Source: Lepeophtheirus salmonis (taxonomy: Eukaryota > Arthropoda > Copepoda > Siphonostomatoida > Caligidae). From it: DNA of 64,000 bases. Of the stretch, positions 59,667 to 64,000 are shown piece by piece. The translations under genes were made by a program, and so were the position numbers. The stretch is taken from assembly GCF_016086655.4 (NCBI RefSeq), contig NC_052131.2:7175940-7239939 (forward strand), written 5' to 3'. Under the pieces are notes generated by a model. That model was not told the origin of the DNA. It saw nothing but the letters and a program-made list of their open reading frames with translations, and did no database searches. Numbering within the stretch: position 1 is the stretch's first letter; every line of letters begins with the position of its first letter.

Positions 59667-61199
59667 TATGTTGTACATAGGAATCTAAAATACATATATG
59701 TAAGTATATGTATATTTATTTAATATTTAATGGTAATAACGTTTGTTAATTACAGTGTAGGTTTTATATTTTATTACACATATATATTAAATGTGCCAAG
59801 GAACATTTTGAAACTTTATAAGCTGTATTTAAAATAATGAATGTTTAAAAGGAATAAAAAACTATACACATTCTGTATTTTATGTAGGCTTCCAATTCGA
59901 AGCTTTTACATTTATTTGGAAAAAATGGGTTTTTGTAAAAGAATGAAAAATCTTACTACTACTTCTTAACGTAGTCTTGTAGTATATGTAACTTTTAGGA
60001 GAACGTAAGGAAGAATAACTAATTCCTAAATATATGAATAGGTATGTGATATAGGTGAAAATCCCGGCGAGCGTAATTTAAAAGAAAGTATAACTAGATA
60101 ATCTACAAAATATTTATAATATCAATGTTATTAGAAAGAACGACACATCAAATTAATCCTGTTTTCTGTCAGTGGATATGCCCTTTCTTAATGTAAACAT
60201 ATTTTCCTAACGTTTTCTCAGACGTGGTTGGGATTTTGCCCTTTTTTACATCTCTCAATATGAAAAATGTATTATTTTCTAAGGAAGTAGCCCCATATAT
60301 ATATATATATAATCAATTACATCAGATTAAACATCAGGACTCTACTTACTAGAGAACAAGGACTACTGGTATATGAAATTCAGACCTAATTTTCAGTAAT
60401 GCATATATTTTATTTAGTTCTCAAATATTAAAACGAACTACTATTTGATATAATATAATAAAAATTATATTGTTTTGATACATTATTAAGAATATTTAAT
60501 AATTTTATCCAGGAGTTATTTATTGAGCCAAGACATAAGTTTAATCCAATCTCTTTATTTAAGTGATTAAAGTTGTTTGTATTATCGGGAAAGAAAGTTT
60601 ATTATTTACTAGATTGTATATTTTCATAAAAACAATATTTTTTAAAGAACTATATCAGCATTTTAAATTAGTATTCATCCATCTCTTGCACTCCCTAATG
60701 ACGTCTTCTCGCCCAGAACGTGATTTTTTTTGTTTAAAACTACATGCCGGTTACAAAATAAATACACCCCCTCAAATTTTTATTTCAAGTCCTGGTATAG
60801 AGATCTTTTATTAAAATTTATATATTTAATAGTTTATATTATTCATGTTTTATTTCGATAATCATCTAATATTTCCAGTAGTTATTTTGTTATATTTTAT
60901 CGTTTTAAGTTGACTGTGATTTAGGATTGTTTCTTTTTATTTTATATATGAAGATAGTCATTGTATGTATTGCAATATTTTGTTGGCAAAGTTATAAAGA
61001 AAAAAAAAATTAAATTTATTCTGACAATGTTAAAATATGTTTGAGAATCATATTATATCTGCTTTTTCACAAACTTTAAAAAAAAAAAAACATTTATATA
61101 TAAATTGATTCATAATAATAATTAAATTATTTCTTGGACTTTAGAATCTACATCTCCTGTGATTTGAAATTTAAGAGAAATATATAATACATTATAAAG
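59667..61199. other. AT-rich stretch without recognised gene
   Basis: A short GC-richer part near 60680..60790 has no recognisable product. Nothing else seen. Confidence 0.5.
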
Positions 61200-61403
61200 A
61201 AGGCCAATCGAATCCTGGGAATTATTAAAAGAATTTCCAAAACTCGTAACCGTTTGTTTATGGCAAAACTATATAAATTTTGTGTCATCCCGATTTTCAT
61301 ATACAGATCTGAGATCTGGAATCCTTCAAAAAACTACTTGATTGATTCCTTAGAAAAGGTGCAAGCCAGATTTGTGTGTTTTTTCCCCTTCATCGGAAGA
61401 TAA
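61200..61403 (+). pseudogene. LINE (Jockey/CR1-like) reverse transcriptase C-terminal fragment
   Basis: 68 codons open to a TAA: KANRILGIIKRISKTRNRLF, then LYKFCVIPIFIYRSEIWNPS, then LEKVQARFVCFF. This is the end of the RT region of Jockey/CR1-type LINEs, whose usual blocks are K-A-N/x-R-x-L-G, L-Y-x-x-x-V-x-P-x-L-E-Y and L-E-x-V-Q-R-R-F. It is isolated: no catalytic motifs precede it, so it is a 5'-truncated copy or a broken one. Confidence 0.82.
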
Positions 61404-63540
61404 CGAAAACTACGAATGCAAAATCAAACGTCATATATAAGTGGTGATAGTTGATCAAGTAATCACATTCGTTTCCTACCATTTTTAACTAGTTTAGACA
61501 CATTAACAATTTTATAACGTCACAAAATAAATAAAATGAGTAAACTATTTTATGAGCAAGATATGTAACGACAAGGTGAATCATTCATCTTTTTTATACC
61601 TTGCTAGGCAGACTTGACCTAAGGAATATAAATTTAATTTATTCTTACTTAGAGTGAAGGAACTCCGGCGATATGTGTAGTTTGTCTCTTATATTGGTAA
61701 GATTTACACTTAATATGTCACAAAATTGGGAGTGTTTTTCGATTTTTTTCTCTTCAAAACAGTATGTTTGATATATTGTCTCTCTAACTATCTTGGATAT
61801 CAGTAGTGATGAGAAAAAAGTGTCATTTCAGGTCAGTATAAAAATCACGCCTAGAAGAATATTTTTCAAAATATGAGGGACATCATATATACTTATATGA
61901 TTTTGAGCTTTAAATAATGAAGCAAATATTAATTTGCTCTGTTATCTGAAAGTAACTGATATCTAATTCATTTTAGAATATTCGTACAAGAATGAAACTT
62001 CCAGTAGAATGTGTATTTTAATTTTTTTTTTGGCAGGAACTATAATGGTGAAACATATTTGAATAAAAGATGTGTTATTACGGAAATTAAGAAAGAATGA
62101 TCACAGCTGCAACAAAAAGAAGTATATAATACAATTTGCCAACACCATAACCTTTTGTAGTAATTCACTCTTTATAGAAAAGGTTCTTTCTTCTATAACT
62201 TTTAGAATCACAAAATACGTAAAATTGAATAAATCTCTTAACATAAAAATCTTAGTCTTATGTTTGTCATAAATATGACATATAAAAGATGCTTTTAAAA
62301 TATAGGACATTTGAAAGACAGGACCTATGTTCAGTTTATCCAATATGTATATATTTTTGCCAACCTTTTATTTTATTTTTTTGATCACATGAACTGATCT
62401 AAATCTATAATGGAATTAGTTATCTTATTATTTATATGCAAAATGACTATGTGTGGTTTTTAAAGGAAAATAAAAATATATTCATAGAAGAGGGAGGGAG
62501 AAAAGGCCAAGAGAAGGTATCTAAGGCCAAACCAAAGAATGTTCAAATCCTATCTTATTCTTTCTCCTCGGATATATTTATTAAGAGTGACAAAATTACC
62601 ATGATATAGTAGAATCCTCTATATTTCGAGTTCATAAAAATTTCCTTGGAGCCGTTTACAATCCCATCTACAGGAGTTTTAAACGGCTTGTGTGAGCTTT
62701 TTACTACCTACAGTGATACAACCATACTTAATATTATATTATATAGATTAGTTAATGTTTTAGTGATTAAAATTGATGACATAGAAAGTCCACTTTGGAT
62801 TATTTTAATTAAAAGATTAACACACAGTTTAAATAGAATCGGATAATTAACGACTCCATCAACACTATGTATAATTATAATTTCATAAAATATTTACGGT
62901 AAACAAAATAAAACTAAAATATGAATATAGTAAGTAATTACCATTTGTTAGGGTAATAATTTTTTTTCTTAATTGTACGCAGCCATTAAGCGAAACACTT
63001 GATACATAATAACATTAATTTTAAGAGGGGGATATTAATTTATACATTAAAAATTACATTTACATATTTAGATGTAATTACATATGTATATTGTACAATA
63101 TAAATACATATTTTAGTTGTGAAGTAAAAGTTGAAGAAACATGCTGTTTCTAATTTAAGTGTAAGTATATTCGTAACCCCGTTTCACTTAATTTCAAAGG
63201 GGATATAAAAACATCTTTATATTCATTAAAACCATATTTAATTGAAGATTTTGTATAATAATAATAAAAAAAGGTTAATAGTAAAAACGAAACAGAGAAT
63301 GTTAAGAAAGAAAAAAGATGGCTACTGGTAAAATTCTAGAAAATATGAAATGACAGTATAGTTTAAAAATGTTTAGGCTACTTTGATAACTTAAATAGTC
63401 TTCGGGAGAATAATAAATTAGCAGTCGTGACGTTTTATTAGATTAGCATTGGCATGCATTGTGAGGAGGAATAAATACAAATACAACTCCGTGAATATGA
63501 GCAAGCAACATTTATAATTCCCTAAGAAATCATCTTAGAA
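61404..63540. other. AT-rich stretch without recognised gene
   Basis: A small inverted repeat at about 62652..62690 (agccgttta … ttaaacggct) is the only structure noted. Confidence 0.45.
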
Positions 63541-63553
63541 ACTGACTGTCTTT

Positions 63554-63573
63554 CATGATCACGTGTGATCATG
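63554..63573. promoter_or_regulatory. Palindrome with CACGTG core
   Basis: CATGATCAC, two bases, then its exact reverse complement; it contains CACGTG, the canonical E-box. Whether it acts as a binding site is not known; a chance palindrome is possible. Confidence 0.2.
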
Positions 63574-63899
63574 TAGTGATGGGGCAATTAATCGGCATCC
63601 AGTACTTTTTTTGGAATTTGATTCTGCATTACGAAAATAAGGTGTTATTTCTGATTCTCTTATTCCAGTATTATTATTTATGACAATTATTTAGCTATTT
63701 ATTACAGACGATTCTAAGTAATTAAAACAATTATGAAATATTCCCATCAAGATACAAAAAATGACCATTTGAATTTATGATTTTAGTCTTATAATCTTAT
63801 AAAATATTAAATCATTACAATTGATTGTCATAAAATGGTCAAAGACTTAGACGAAACAATTTTTTGTAAATGTATGGCATGTTGTTTCATATTTGGTGC

Positions 63900-63993
63900 T
63901 ATAAGGAACGTTTTTAAACGTCTAGAATTATCGTAATGCGCCGGCTCATCCGTTAGACTCATTAGTATTCCTGTAAAATTGGTCGAGCTACAG
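63900..63993 (+). other. Possible 5' exon end with strong splice donor
   Basis: The last bases read gagctacag|gtgagta, a near-perfect splice donor on the plus strand, after a locally GC-richer stretch (atgcgccggctcatccg). No long frame precedes it, so it would be a non-coding first exon of a gene lying to the right. Weak evidence. Confidence 0.2.
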
Positions 63994-64000
63994 GTGAGTA

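Overview
The window looks like nuclear DNA of an arthropod. It is very AT-rich, has spliced genes with canonical GT-AG introns from 60 bp to about 4 kb, and carries a heavy load of Tc1/mariner, LTR, LINE and Helitron-like elements. A copepod such as a salmon-louse relative is my best guess from the style of the mariner elements; no marker in the window proves it. All gene calls come from reading translations by eye; no database search was possible.

Host genes. (1) Seven exons on the minus strand between 18030 and 8317 splice in frame into 439 codons of an NMDA-type ionotropic glutamate receptor, subunit 2 class (Nmdar2/GluN2). They cover most of the amino-terminal domain and the first part of the glutamate-binding domain. 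The first exon(s) and everything from the pore onward were not found, so the gene probably runs past one or both window edges. (2) A complete, uninterrupted 208-codon Rab/Ras-like GTPase lies at 3732..3106, also on the minus strand, where the receptor's missing 3' part would have to be skipped over. It may be a retrocopy nested in a receptor intron. I recognise no other complete host gene.

Mobile DNA. The most striking object is 42096..48957: a decayed Ty3/gypsy-type LTR retrotransposon (PBS, gag with zinc knuckle, protease, RT, RNase H, integrase, polypurine tract) whose two LTRs each contain a mariner element of about 1.26-1.28 kb at exactly the same position. The pre-insertion LTR was only about 120-130 bp, so the mariner now makes up about 90 % of each LTR. 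The simplest reading is that a mariner inserted once into an LTR and was copied into both LTRs by reverse transcription. Both copies share a one-base deletion just before the last catalytic motif, so it was probably already dead when copied.

Other elements: a mariner in a receptor intron (9578..10421), a deleted DD37D-type mariner (34814..35931), a mariner remnant (about 29150..29800), a short deleted mariner (51359..51998), another at 59150..59664, a small TA-flanked MITE (57308..57537), three LINE pieces (6290..6740, 37485..38470, 61200..61403), a head-to-tail array of Helitron-like ends (18230..19200), a 560-bp inverted duplication in a receptor intron (13495..15372) holding a perfect 17-bp-arm hairpin, and several dispersed repeats.

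The remaining tens of kilobases (1-2750, 3733-5846, 19480-29100, 38480-42090, 48960-51350, 52210-57300, 61420-63900) are AT-rich DNA in which I see no gene, apart from short repeats noted individually.
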